64,000 nt of DNA from a bacterium. Lineage in GTDB: Bacteria; Pseudomonadota; Gammaproteobacteria; Burkholderiales; Burkholderiaceae_C. The position numbers were made by a program, and so were the translations under genes. Of this stretch, positions 35,267-46,078 are shown one piece after another. The notes beneath the pieces were generated by a model that saw nothing but the letters and a program-made list of their open reading frames with translations, was not told where the DNA came from and did not search any database. The DNA lies in assembly GCA_030824555.1 (NCBI GenBank), contig JAVBXK010000022.1:62001-126000 (forward strand), given 5' to 3'. How positions within the stretch are numbered: the first letter of the stretch is position 1; the number at the start of each line of letters is the position of its first letter.

Positions 35267-36667
35267 TCAGTCAGTAAACCAGCGTTCGGCAACGGCCCTG
35301 CCCCATTCAGGCACAAAGTGACCGGCTTCGGGTATCAGCCACGGCTGTGCACAACCTGCTATCAGCGGGTATTGGTTGGACATCACATCCTCATCCCACA
35401 CAGGGTCCTGTTGTCCGATGGCCATGCGCGCCCGGCCAGTCCACGTGTGTTGCCAGAAGTCTTTTGCCGCTTGGGACACGGCCGCACCGTCGTCATATGG
35501 TTGCTCGGGCACAAGCGTCGGGAATGCACGCAATGCCGTGCAGTGTCCGCGATCAGGGAATGGGGCCTCGTACGCAGCGCAGGCCTGCGCGTTCAAAGCC
35601 GCCCTGCCACGAGACAACAGCCACGCCTTGCTACCCGGCTGCCGAGCGCCCTGCTCGCGCCAGACAAGAAACCCAAGCGGCAATGGCTGCTCACCCGTGG
35701 CCAACAGGGTGTTCATGACCAGCAAACCTGTGTAGCGATGGGGTGCCGCCATGGGCAACGTCAACCCCAGTGTGCCCCCCCAGTCGTGCACCACCAGCAC
35801 CACGTTGCGAAGGTCGAGGCGTTCCACCAGCTCCAGCAAAGCCGCCCTGTGCCAGCTGAAGGTGTGAGCGCGTTCTTTCTTGGGCTTGTCGCTCTTGCCG
35901 AAGCCGATCATGTCGGGGGCCACCACGCGCGCACCCGATGCAAGGAACACCGGGATCATATGGCGGTACAGGTAACTCCAGGTCTGGCCCCCGTGCAAAC
36001 ACAGGAATGTGGTTTGGGGTGCTCCACCCTCCCCTGCGGTTCGCGCGCCCTCGTCCAGGTAATGCATGCGCAGGCCGCTCAGGCTGGCCAGGTCGGATAT
36101 GTAATGCGCGGCCCAGGGGTAATCAGGCAAATGGGCAAACCGGCTGTCTGGGGTGCGCAGCGCATCGTCCCGAACAGGGTGGGCATTCAACCGCTTGGGG
36201 CGAAAGAATGCCTGCAAAAGCGATGCACCTTCAGCGGCCAGCACCCCCCCAGTGACCCGTGTCTGGTGGTTCAGGGTGGGTTGGGCAAACAGGTCGATCA
36301 CACCACCGGCCGCACCTGTCTTGCTGTCTGGCGCGCCAAACACCACGCGGTCAAGCCGCGAGTGCAGCATGGCGCCGCTGCACATGGCACAGGGCTCCAG
36401 CGTGACGTACAGGGTGCACCCCTCCAGCCTGTAGTTGCCCAAGGCCCGTGCCGCACTGCGCACCGCCACCATTTCTGCGTGTGCCGTGGGGTCATGGTCA
36501 CCAATGGGAGCATTGCGGCCGACACCGACGACCTGCCCCGCCTTCACCACCACGGCACCCACGGGCACTTCACCCGCTGCTGCGGCTTGTTGCGCCTGTG
36601 CCAGCGCAAGTTGCATCCAGCGGGTATCTTCGGTGCTTGCGGGCTGGTGGGGGGCAGGATGTGTCAT
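35267..36667 (-). CDS. tadA: TadA tRNA adenosine deaminase fused to a DhlA-like haloalkane dehalogenase
   Basis: 466 residues in one uninterrupted frame. Residues ~12-160 are TadA, which deaminates A34 to inosine in tRNA-Arg: zinc-site HAE (63-65) and PCAMC (92-96). From about residue 168 the sequence resembles haloalkane dehalogenase DhlA throughout: [18 protein letters not shown] (225-235), nucleophile Asp295 in HDWGG, halide-side Trp296 and Trp336, acid Asp421 and base His450. The oxyanion motif is HGGQTW where DhlA has HGEPTW. Bacterial TadA is normally about 150-170 residues, so this is a real domain fusion. Start ATG 36667 is chosen over TTG 36679. Confidence 0.9.
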   Translation of the reverse strand: MTHPAPHQPASTEDTRWMQLALAQAQQAAAAGEVPVGAVVVKAGQVVGVGRNAPIGDHDPTAHAEMVAVRSAARALGNYRLEGCTLYVTLEPCAMCSGAMLHSRLDRVVFGAPDSKTGAAGGVIDLFAQPTLNHQTRVTGGVLAAEGASLLQAFFRPKRLNAHPVRDDALRTPDSRFAHLPDYPWAAHYISDLASLSGLRMHYLDEGARTAGEGGAPQTTFLCLHGGQTWSYLYRHMIPVFLASGARVVAPDMIGFGKSDKPKKERAHTFSWHRAALLELVERLDLRNVVLVVHDWGGTLGLTLPMAAPHRYTGLLVMNTLLATGEQPLPLGFLVWREQGARQPGSKAWLLSRGRAALNAQACAAYEAPFPDRGHCTALRAFPTLVPEQPYDDGAAVSQAAKDFWQHTWTGRARMAIGQQDPVWDEDVMSNQYPLIAGCAQPWLIPEAGHFVPEWGRAVAERWFTD

Positions 36668-36756
36668 GGGGGGAAACAATTGTCAGCTGAGCCGAGTCTG
36701 TACCCATTCATCTGACCTCAATCGAAAAACCGTATTTTCAGCACAGGACAGCACGT

Positions 36757-37506
36757 TTGATCACCGAACCTTTCTTCTATTTCGTGGCCATTCCGGCCGT
36801 TTTCTTGCTGGGCCTGAGCAAAAGCGGGTTTGGCGCCGGCTTTGGTTCGCTGGGTGTGCCGTTGATGGCGCTGGCGGTGACCGTACCTGAAGCCGCCGCC
36901 ATTTTCATGCCCCTGTTGTTTGTGATGGATGTGTTGACGCTCAAAGCCTTTCGCAAAGAGCTGGACTGGGCGCTGTTTCGCTTCATGTTGCCATGGGGGC
37001 TACTGGGCATTGGCGTGGGGGCGTTGCTGTTCAAGGCGCTTGACTCGCACACCGTGGCTGGCGTGGTGGGCGTGTTTGCCTGGGTGTTTTTGGCACAGCG
37101 CAAGCTGTTTCCACCCCGGGCGGACTCCCCTCCCCCCGGCAAGTTATGGGGTGCGCTGATGACCACCACGGCGGGCTTCACCAGCTTTGTGTCGCACACA
37201 GGCGGCCCACCCATCAACGCGTATGTGATTCCGCTCAAACTGGCACCCACGGTGTTCACGGGCACGCTGGCGGCGTTCTTTTTTGCCATCAACCTCAGCA
37301 AATGGCTGCCCTACGCTTGGCTGGGCCTGCTGGACATGCGCAACTTTGGCACCTCGTTGGCGCTGCTGCCGTTTGCACCCTTGGGGGTGTGGGTGGGTGT
37401 GAAGGTGGCCCGAAAAATCAGCCCACTGTGGTTTTACCGGCTGGTGGATTGGGGTATGTTTTTGACCGGCGCCAAGCTGATTTGGGATGGCTTTTTGGCC
37501 AGATAG
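36757..37506 (+). CDS. TauE/SafE-like TSUP family permease
   Basis: 249 residues, a second TSUP-family membrane protein. The N-terminal GLSKSGFGAGFGSLGVP loop and the internal SHTGGPPINAYVIPL loop are family signatures, and eight hydrophobic segments are visible. The substrate is not known; sulfite or other small organic anions are possible. It starts with TTG 36757, with AGGA about nine bases upstream. It is divergent from the tadA fusion (89 bases) and followed by a hexanucleotide repeat. Confidence 0.85.
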   Translation: MITEPFFYFVAIPAVFLLGLSKSGFGAGFGSLGVPLMALAVTVPEAAAIFMPLLFVMDVLTLKAFRKELDWALFRFMLPWGLLGIGVGALLFKALDSHTVAGVVGVFAWVFLAQRKLFPPRADSPPPGKLWGALMTTTAGFTSFVSHTGGPPINAYVIPLKLAPTVFTGTLAAFFFAINLSKWLPYAWLGLLDMRNFGTSLALLPFAPLGVWVGVKVARKISPLWFYRLVDWGMFLTGAKLIWDGFLAR

Positions 37507-37524
37507 ACGTCAAAAAATGCCCCA

Positions 37525-37572
<48 letters not shown>

Positions 37573-37618
37573 AAACAATAGTTTGCTATGGAATAAAATA
37601 TATAGCAAACTATTTAAT
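37573..37618. repeat. Perfect 13-bp inverted AT-rich repeat
   Basis: AATAGTTTGCTAT (37577-37589) and ATAGCAAACTATT (37602-37614) are exact inverted copies around a 12-base AT-rich loop, directly after the hexanucleotide repeat. It is one of the cleanest members of the dispersed palindrome family and may also end transcription from either side. Confidence 0.6.
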
Positions 37619-37721
37619 ATTGACAAGAAGTAGGCACTTTTTTTATTCAAAAATCACATTCAGGCCTGTGAACTGCTTCATGAACAGGCCTGTGATCAAC
37701 CCTTGATGAGCGGGCCAGCGC

Positions 37722-38912
37722 TTATTTTTTGCCTGCAGCCAGCTCGCGCAGAACCTCTTCGGTGCGTTGCTCATGGGTCATGTGGGTATCGGTCGTTTGA
37801 CTGGCCTTGCCGAGCCCACGGCTCCCGTTGGGAACAGCGCCAGGGTTTGCTGGCGTTGCTTTGATGAACGCCAGCACATCGAGAACGGCTTGCTCCCGCG
37901 CTGCACGGTTTTCGCCCACCGTGAACCCCCGGTTGTTGCAGGCCGCAAAAGCCCGGTTCCACTCGCCGAAGCCCTGAATGGGTTGGCCGGTTTTGTAGTC
38001 GCGCGCTTCGCCCAGGCCACCGCCTTTCACGTCGGTCACGAACACCTCGATGGCGCAGTTCTTGGCCGTCACGCCCTGCGCCAGGTAGGTGCGAGCGATG
38101 CTGCCGTCAAAGTTGTGGTGCGCATCGGGGTAAATCTGCCAGCGGATGTCGGCACCGCCCCGGTTCAGCTCGGTGAAGTACGCCGCACAGGCGTCTGCCG
38201 GGGCGCCATCGTCCGCACCGCCCAGCAGTGCAAGCATGGGCGCCGGGCGGGCGCTGCTTCGGTCAAACCGAAAGCGGGTGTTGCAGTTGCCTTGGTACAA
38301 CGTGACATGCCCGGCAAATTTCAACCCGTCGCTGATCACGGCTTGGCGCACCATGTCCCACTGGGTTTCAAACGCCGCAGTGCCGCCCCGTGATCCGCCC
38401 ATGTGGAATATGCGGCCCGCATCAATTTGCGGGTGGCTGGCCAGCAGCTTGAGTGCATTCAACGCGTCGGCAACGTTGGCGGCCACATCGACCTGGCCTT
38501 GGTGGTGGGTGGTGCTGTCAATGCCACGCGGCTTGAAACTGTCGGGGATGAACACCGCTACACCCGCAGCGTTCAGGGCTTTGGCCCACACGTCGTAGAG
38601 CTTGGGAGTCACACCGCCACTGTCGTGGCTGATGACCACCGCCGGCACTTTGCCACCCTGCTGGGTTGGCAACAGCAAATCGCCATGCACCTGAACTGCT
38701 TTGGTGTTGTCCAGGTTTTTGCGGACAAATTGCCAACGGTCAGGTGGCGTGATGCTCTGGAATTCAACTTTTCCTGAGAACGGGCCTTGCCAGGTTGTGG
38801 CCGGGTTTGCCGGGGGGCCTGGCGGTGTGGCCACCGTGGCCGCAGCAGCGGCAGACAGGCCTGCAACCATCAGCAGGGTGACTGCAAGCTGTTTGATGCC
38901 TGGGGGCATCAT
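37722..38912 (-). CDS. Secreted dienelactone-hydrolase-like alpha/beta hydrolase
   Basis: 396 residues with a signal peptide (GIKQLAVTLLMVAGLSAAAAA). The alpha/beta hydrolase fold is shown by VISHDSGGV, a GxSxG-type nucleophile loop (HMGGSRGGTAAF) and a PDAHHNFDGS His segment. The arrangement resembles dienelactone hydrolase proteins exported to the periplasm; the substrate is unknown. It lies 40 bases upstream of guaA's end and on the same strand, but is unlikely to share the guanine pathway. The C-terminal ~40 residues (Thr/Lys rich) are less conserved. Confidence 0.75.
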   Translation of the reverse strand: MMPPGIKQLAVTLLMVAGLSAAAAATVATPPGPPANPATTWQGPFSGKVEFQSITPPDRWQFVRKNLDNTKAVQVHGDLLLPTQQGGKVPAVVISHDSGGVTPKLYDVWAKALNAAGVAVFIPDSFKPRGIDSTTHHQGQVDVAANVADALNALKLLASHPQIDAGRIFHMGGSRGGTAAFETQWDMVRQAVISDGLKFAGHVTLYQGNCNTRFRFDRSSARPAPMLALLGGADDGAPADACAAYFTELNRGGADIRWQIYPDAHHNFDGSIARTYLAQGVTAKNCAIEVFVTDVKGGGLGEARDYKTGQPIQGFGEWNRAFAACNNRGFTVGENRAAREQAVLDVLAFIKATPANPGAVPNGSRGLGKASQTTDTHMTHEQRTEEVLRELAAGKK

Positions 38913-38952
38913 GGGTTGCCCCGCGCCGCCATCGCCAGGGCAAAGCCGCCAA

Positions 38953-40569
38953 TCACTCCCACTCGATGGTGGCCGGTGGTTTGCTGCTCACATCGTACGT
39001 CACGCGGTTGATGCCACGCACTTCGTTGATGATGCGGCTGCTCACCTTTTTCAGCAGCGCATAGGGCAACTCGGCCCAGTCTGCCGTCATGAAGTCTGAC
39101 GTTTGCACCGCGCGCAGGGCCACCACGTAGTCGTAGGTGCGGCCGTCGCCCATCACACCCACGCTTTTCACCGGCAGGAACACGGTGAAGGCCTGGCTGG
39201 TCAGGTCATACCAGGTTTTGCCGGTGTCTGCGTCCACAAAGTTGCGCAGTTCTTCGATGAAGATGGCATCGGCCCGGCGCAACAAGTCAGCGTATTCCTT
39301 TTTCACTTCGCCCAGAATGCGCACGCCCAGGCCGGGGCCGGGGAACGGGTGCCGGTACACCATGTCGTGCGGCAAGCCCAACGCCACGCCCAGCTCGCGC
39401 ACCTCGTCTTTGAACAGGTCGCGCAGTGGCTCCAGCAGCTTCAGGCCCAATTGCTCGGGCAGGCCACCCACGTTGTGGTGGCTTTTGATGGTGACAGCCT
39501 TCTTGCTTTTGGCGCCGCCAGACTCGATCACGTCCGGGTAAATGGTGCCTTGGGCCAGGAACGTGGCACCCTTGTGGCCGTCGTTGCCCGCCTTCAATTT
39601 GGCGGCCTCGGCTTTGAACACGTCCACAAACAGGCCACCAATGATTTTGCGTTTGGCTTCAGGTTCAGCCACACCGGCCAGCTTGCCCAGGAACAGGTCG
39701 CTGGCGTCCACCCGAATCACCTTGGCGTGCAACTTGCCTTCGAACATGTCCATCACCATGTCGCCTTCGTTCAGGCGCAGCAGGCCATGATCGACGAACA
39801 CGCAGGTGAGCTGGTCGCCAATGGCGCGGTGAATCAGTGCAGCCGCTACCGATGAATCCACCCCGCCTGACAACCCCAGAATGACCTCTTCGTCGCCCAC
39901 CTGGGCGCGGATTTTTTCTACGGCTTCGGCCACGTGGTCACGCATGACCCAATCAGGCCGCGTGCCGCAAATGCCCAGCACAAAGCGCTCCAGCAATGCC
40001 TTGCCTTGCACGGTGTGCGTGACTTCGGGGTGAAACTGCACGGCGTAAAAGTGACGGGACTCGTCGGCCATGCCCGCAATGGGGCAGGCATCGGTGCTGG
40101 CCATGAGCTTGAAGCCGGGTGGCAGCTCGGTGACCTTGTCGCCGTGGCTCATCCACACCTTGAGCATGCCGTGGCCTTCAGGTGTCGTGAAGTCGGCAAT
40201 GTCTTTCAGCAGCTCGGTATGGCCGCGGGCACGCACCTCGGCGTAGCCGAATTCACGGGTATGGCCAGCTTCGACCTTGCCACCCAGCTGCTGGGCCATG
40301 GTTTGCATGCCGTAGCAAATGCCCAGCACGGGTACGCCAAGCTGGTACACAGCATCTGGCGCTTTGTCGTCCACCTCGTAGACGCTGGCATGGCTGCCCG
40401 ACAGGATCACACCCTTCAGGCAGCCATCTGACGCGAACGCGCGCACCCACTCGTCGGTCACGTCGCAAGGGTGCACCTCGCAGTACACGTGTGCTTCGCG
40501 CACACGGCGTGCAATGAGCTGGGTGACCTGTGAGCCGAAATCGAGGATCAGGATTTTCTGGTGCTGCAT
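38953..40569 (-). CDS. guaA: GMP synthase (glutamine-hydrolysing)
   Basis: 538 residues. Converts XMP to GMP with glutamine and ATP. The class I amidotransferase domain has the catalytic Cys in LGICYGMQ and the His/Glu in [10 protein letters not shown]. The PP-loop [10 protein letters not shown] lies about residue 240, followed by the C-terminal dimerisation domain ending [19 protein letters not shown] 40569 is the family start ([14 protein letters not shown]). It is downstream of guaB, with a terminator between, so expression may rely on read-through or its own promoter. Confidence 0.97.
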   Translation of the reverse strand: MQHQKILILDFGSQVTQLIARRVREAHVYCEVHPCDVTDEWVRAFASDGCLKGVILSGSHASVYEVDDKAPDAVYQLGVPVLGICYGMQTMAQQLGGKVEAGHTREFGYAEVRARGHTELLKDIADFTTPEGHGMLKVWMSHGDKVTELPPGFKLMASTDACPIAGMADESRHFYAVQFHPEVTHTVQGKALLERFVLGICGTRPDWVMRDHVAEAVEKIRAQVGDEEVILGLSGGVDSSVAAALIHRAIGDQLTCVFVDHGLLRLNEGDMVMDMFEGKLHAKVIRVDASDLFLGKLAGVAEPEAKRKIIGGLFVDVFKAEAAKLKAGNDGHKGATFLAQGTIYPDVIESGGAKSKKAVTIKSHHNVGGLPEQLGLKLLEPLRDLFKDEVRELGVALGLPHDMVYRHPFPGPGLGVRILGEVKKEYADLLRRADAIFIEELRNFVDADTGKTWYDLTSQAFTVFLPVKSVGVMGDGRTYDYVVALRAVQTSDFMTADWAELPYALLKKVSSRIINEVRGINRVTYDVSSKPPATIEWE

Positions 40570-40592
40570 GGTGCTTTGGATAACTGGGGGCT

Positions 40593-40634
40593 GAAAACAA
40601 AACAGGCCGCCACCCGTCAAAAGGGAGCGGCCTG
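40593..40634 (-). terminator. Terminator between guaB and guaA
   Basis: On the minus strand CAGGCCGC and GCGGCCTG form an 8-bp stem around a 16-base loop, followed by TTTTGTTTTC. It sits 24 bases after the guaB stop and 24 before the guaA start. Confidence 0.75.
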
Positions 40635-40657
40635 CCGGAAGGTGGCCATGTGGGGTA

Positions 40658-42759
<2,102 letters not shown>

Positions 42760-42784
42760 AGCTGCTTAAACCCGTTGCGGCAAA

Positions 42785-43114
42785 TCAGTACCCAGGTTTG
42801 GCACCTGGGCGGCGCGTGGCAAACAAGCCTGCAGCCTTGGCACCTTGCTTGTGAAACCGCTCGCGCCGGGCACGTTTGGGGTCGACACTGAGTGGTCGAT
42901 AGATTTCCACCCTGTCGTCAGGCTTCAACAGAGTCTGAAGTGTGGCTGGGTGATTCCAGATACCAAAAGTCAAATCATTGCCTGCATCCAGAGCAAACCT
43001 CTCGCGCCAACGGCTGGTGATCAGCGCAGTGGCCACAGTGCTGCCGTTGGGCAGGTCAAGCGCAGCTTCCACGGTCACCCGGCAGGCAGGTGAAAAAACC
43101 AGCGTGACGCGCAT
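42785..43114 (-). CDS. rnfH: RnfH family protein
   Basis: 109 residues, a small ubiquitin-like fold protein of the RnfH family (UPF0125). The hallmark C-terminal motif VEIYRPLSVDPKRARRERFHKQ is present, with IWNHPATLQTLLKPDDR before it. Its function is not established; in many betaproteobacteria it sits next to ratA. ATG 43114 shares its A with the ratA TGA (TGATG), indicating translational coupling. Confidence 0.9.
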   Translation of the reverse strand: MRVTLVFSPACRVTVEAALDLPNGSTVATALITSRWRERFALDAGNDLTFGIWNHPATLQTLLKPDDRVEIYRPLSVDPKRARRERFHKQGAKAAGLFATRRPGAKPGY

Positions 43115-43566
43115 CAAGGCGTGCCCAGTCCGTATACCTGATCGGCACGTTTCACGAAGGCATCGACCAAACTGGATGCAATTTTGTCAAACACCGGGCC
43201 CACAAGTTTGGATAGCGCTGGGCTTGAAAAGCCGTAATTCAACCTGAACTCAACCTTGCATGCACGCTGTGTGCCGTCACCCAGGGGGGTGAATTCCCAG
43301 GTGCCGTCCAAGCGGGAAAATGGCCCATCGACCAGTTGCATGATGACCTTGCGATCGTGTTCATGGGTATTGCGCGTGGTGAAGCTTTGCTTCAACCCGC
43401 TCAGGGCCATGCCCACTTTGGCCGTCATGCCTGTGGCGGTTTGCTCCAGCACATTGGCATGGTCGCACCACGGCAGAAACTGGGGGTAACGGTCGATGTC
43501 AGTCACGAGCGCAAACATTTCAGATGCGCTGTGCCACAACAGAACAGACTTGTGAACGCTTTTCAT
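43114..43566 (-). CDS. ratA: Ribosome-association toxin RatA / Coq10-like START-domain protein
   Basis: 150 residues, SRPBCC (START) fold. The opening MKSVHKSVLLWHSASEMFALVTDIDRYPQFLPWC is characteristic of RatA/Coq10-like proteins. The E. coli homologue was described as inhibiting 70S assembly, while Coq10-like proteins bind ubiquinone; which applies here is not visible. It lies in the common smpB-ratA-rnfH arrangement, divergent from smpB with only 56 bases between starts. Confidence 0.88.
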   Translation of the reverse strand: MKSVHKSVLLWHSASEMFALVTDIDRYPQFLPWCDHANVLEQTATGMTAKVGMALSGLKQSFTTRNTHEHDRKVIMQLVDGPFSRLDGTWEFTPLGDGTQRACKVEFRLNYGFSSPALSKLVGPVFDKIASSLVDAFVKRADQVYGLGTP

Positions 43567-43622
43567 ACAATCAAAAACAGCGTCGGCGATTGTAGTCGCC
43601 GGTGCAGTCTTCAAACCCCTCA

Positions 43623-44162
43623 ATGACCACATCCAAACCCACCACCGCTGCTGGCAACCACACATCGCGCTTCGAACGCAAGGCTGCCAAGGCCGATAGC
43701 AAGACCCCGGCCGTACGCATTGCCGACAACAAAAAGGCCCAGTTCAACTACCACATTGAGGAGCGGTACGAGGCTGGAATGGTGCTGCAAGGTTGGGAAG
43801 TCAAGGCCCTGCGCCAGGGCAAGGGGCAGATCACCGAGGGCTACGTGGTGATCCGTGAGGGCGAGTTGTTCGTCATTGGCTGCCAGATCAACCCCATTCG
43901 GACCACGTCCACCCACGTCACGGCCGAATCGGCACGCACCAAAAAACTGTTGCTGAACAGAGAAGAAATCCGCCGCCTGACGGGCAAGGTTGAGCAAAAG
44001 GGCTACACCCTGGTGCCGCTGAACCTGCACTGGCGCAACGGACGGATCAAGTGTGACATCGGGCTGGCCAAAGGCAAGGCCGAGCACGACAAGCGGGACA
44101 CCATCAAAGACCGCGAAGGCAAGCGAGAGGTCGAGCGCGCCATGAAAAACCGCACACGCTGA
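43623..44162 (+). CDS. smpB: SsrA-binding protein
   Basis: 179 residues. Binds tmRNA and delivers it to stalled ribosomes for trans-translation. The core is [36 protein letters not shown], then the C-terminal Lys/Arg tail [28 protein letters not shown] that enters the mRNA channel. It has an N-terminal extension of about 30 Thr/Ala/Lys residues compared with E. coli. ATG 43623 is used; an upstream GTG at 43602 is possible. No ssrA gene is within this window. Confidence 0.96.
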   Translation: MTTSKPTTAAGNHTSRFERKAAKADSKTPAVRIADNKKAQFNYHIEERYEAGMVLQGWEVKALRQGKGQITEGYVVIREGELFVIGCQINPIRTTSTHVTAESARTKKLLLNREEIRRLTGKVEQKGYTLVPLNLHWRNGRIKCDIGLAKGKAEHDKRDTIKDREGKREVERAMKNRTR

Positions 44163-44271
44163 TTCATTTGCGGCGGCAGGGAATAAACCGGCACCAGGGT
44201 GCGTTCATGCAGTCACAGGGCATTTGTTTCCCTGTGTTCAAGTCCGATTCACCCCTTATGGAGTTTTTGCC

Positions 44272-44658
44272 ATGCGCATGTTCACTGCCCTTGCCGCGCC
44301 CGCGTTGCTCACTGCCGCGTTCATCACCGGATGTGCCGCCATGTCAACCACCACACCGGTCCACGTGACCGACGGCATGTTGGTTGGCCCCAACCACATG
44401 ACCCTGTACACCTTCGACAAAGACATGGCGGGCAGTGGCAAATCCACCTGCAACGGGCCCTGTGCCACCAATTGGCCACCGCTGATGGCCACCGACGCCG
44501 ACAAGCCCCGCGGCGACTTCAGCATCGTGACCCGGGATGATGGCAAGAAGCAATGGGCCGTCAAGGGCAAACCCCTGTACTACTGGGTCAAAGACGCCAA
44601 GCCCGGCGACAAAACCGGTGACGGCTTCAACAAGGTCTGGCAAGTCGCCAGGCCCTGA
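44272..44658 (+). CDS. Lipoprotein with Yx(F/W)xxD repeats (COG4315/PF03640)
   Basis: 128 residues. A lipobox (FITGCAA) follows the signal peptide, so the protein is predicted to be membrane-anchored. Two copies of the Yx[FWY]xxD motif are present, YTFDKD near residue 43 and YYWVKD near 104, with a CNGPCATNWPPL segment after the first copy. The family is called secreted repeat of unknown function. It lies 45 bases before an ECF sigma/anti-sigma operon, an association I know from other betaproteobacteria. GGAG precedes the ATG. Confidence 0.85.
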   Translation: MRMFTALAAPALLTAAFITGCAAMSTTTPVHVTDGMLVGPNHMTLYTFDKDMAGSGKSTCNGPCATNWPPLMATDADKPRGDFSIVTRDDGKKQWAVKGKPLYYWVKDAKPGDKTGDGFNKVWQVARP

Positions 44659-44703
44659 GCCACGCCCGCTTGGCGGCTCAAAACCAGGCTACCCGTAACA
44701 AAC

Positions 44704-45240
44704 ATGCGTGACCAACTCTGGGCACACCTGCCTGCACTTCGGCGCTATGCCCGGATGCTGACGGGTGATGTCTGGGCCAGCGACGACCTGATCCAAGACA
44801 CCCTGGAGCGCGCCTGCCGCAAATGGGCGCTCTGGACGGTGGACTCCAACCTGCGTGCCTGGCTGTTCACGTTGATGCACAACGTCCATGTCAGCCAGAT
44901 ACGTCAACAGCGGCACCGGCCACCACCGGCCATGATGCAGGACGCGGAGACCTGCGAGTCCGAGCTGGTCAGCGCCCCCGATACCGCCGATGACAGGTTG
45001 GACCTGCAAGCCTGCCTGATGCGACTGCCTGAAGACCAGCGCCAAGTGCTGCTGCTGGTGACATTGGAAGCCATGAGCTACCAGGATGTGGCAGCCACGC
45101 TGGGCGTGCCCATCGGCACCGTCATGTCCAGGTTGCACCGGGCACGCGCCCGGCTGAAAGAACTGATGACCCTGCAGCCAGTGCCCGGTACCGTGGCCGA
45201 CGTGCAGGCATTGCCCCCCAGAATGAGGCGGCTGAAATGA
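44704..45240 (+). CDS. RNA polymerase ECF-type sigma factor
   Basis: 178 residues. Sigma-70 region 2 includes DLIQDTLERACRKWALW. Region 4 includes LPEDQRQVLLLVTLEAMSYQDVAATLGVPIGTVMSRLHRARARLKEL with a helix-turn-helix. There are no other domains, so it is an ECF (group 4) factor. The stop overlaps the anti-sigma start (ATGA, 45237-45240), and the lipoprotein gene upstream is a probable target or sensor gene. Confidence 0.93.
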   Translation: MRDQLWAHLPALRRYARMLTGDVWASDDLIQDTLERACRKWALWTVDSNLRAWLFTLMHNVHVSQIRQQRHRPPPAMMQDAETCESELVSAPDTADDRLDLQACLMRLPEDQRQVLLLVTLEAMSYQDVAATLGVPIGTVMSRLHRARARLKELMTLQPVPGTVADVQALPPRMRRLK

Positions 45241-46064
45241 CCGTACATCCACAAGGCAACCACCCACCCCTCGTTTCTGACGACGAGCTGGCTGCGTATT
45301 TCGATGGCCAGCTTGACGAGTCAACGGCCCGCGCTGTGGCTGGCAGGCTTTCGCAAGCTGACCATGAAACCTTGCAGCACTGGTCCGACCAGCGTAGCCA
45401 GATGCGAGCGCTGGCAGACAGCATTGACGCCGAACCACTGCCCACACACCTGTTGGCCACAACCCATCAGTTGAACGACGCGTACCGGCAGGTTCGCCGC
45501 TGGCGCCAGTGGGGCGGCATGGCCGCAGGCGTCTTTCTGGCGTTTGGCGTGGGCTGGTTCGGGCGTGGTGTGGGACAAGAGCCGACGGCCATTCAAGCGG
45601 CTGTTCCACCTCACCTGCAGCAGCCCAACGCATTCGTGATGCAGGCATCCATTGCCCACGCGACCTACGTGCCCGAAGTGCGGCACCCGGTGGAAGTGGT
45701 GGCTGCCCAGCGGCAGCACCTGGCGCAATGGCTGACCAAGCGGCTGGCACGCGACATCAAAGCGCCCGACTTCAGCACCGAGGGGTTTGAACTGATGGGC
45801 GGGCGCCTGCTGCCCGGAGACGATGGCGCCAGAGCCCAGTTCATGTTTGAACGGCCTGACGGCTTGCGAGTGACGCTTTACTTGGGCGCGGTCAAAGCCG
45901 ACTCAGCAGGTGCCACCCTTGCAGGCAGTGCCTTTGCCTTCCGCAGCGAAGGTGGCACGGCCAGTTTCTATTGGGTGGAAGAAGGTTTCGGTTACGCGCT
46001 GACCGGGCCATTGCCACGGAACGAGCTGTTGAAGCTTTCCGAGCTGGCCTACGCCCAGCGGTAA
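45237..46064 (+). CDS. Membrane anti-sigma factor
   Basis: 275 residues, one membrane segment at about residues 93-109 (MAAGVFLAFGVGWFGRG) with a cytoplasmic N-terminal region (DDELAAYFDGQLDESTARAVAGRLSQ) like anti-sigma domains of the zinc-free kind; no HxxxCxxC motif was found. The periplasmic C-terminal part (about 120-275) may sense the signal. The start overlaps the sigma gene stop. It is convergent with the HIBCH homologue, stop to stop in 15 bases. Confidence 0.8.
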   Translation: MTVHPQGNHPPLVSDDELAAYFDGQLDESTARAVAGRLSQADHETLQHWSDQRSQMRALADSIDAEPLPTHLLATTHQLNDAYRQVRRWRQWGGMAAGVFLAFGVGWFGRGVGQEPTAIQAAVPPHLQQPNAFVMQASIAHATYVPEVRHPVEVVAAQRQHLAQWLTKRLARDIKAPDFSTEGFELMGGRLLPGDDGARAQFMFERPDGLRVTLYLGAVKADSAGATLAGSAFAFRSEGGTASFYWVEEGFGYALTGPLPRNELLKLSELAYAQR

Positions 46065-46078
46065 GACAGTCCGGTCAA

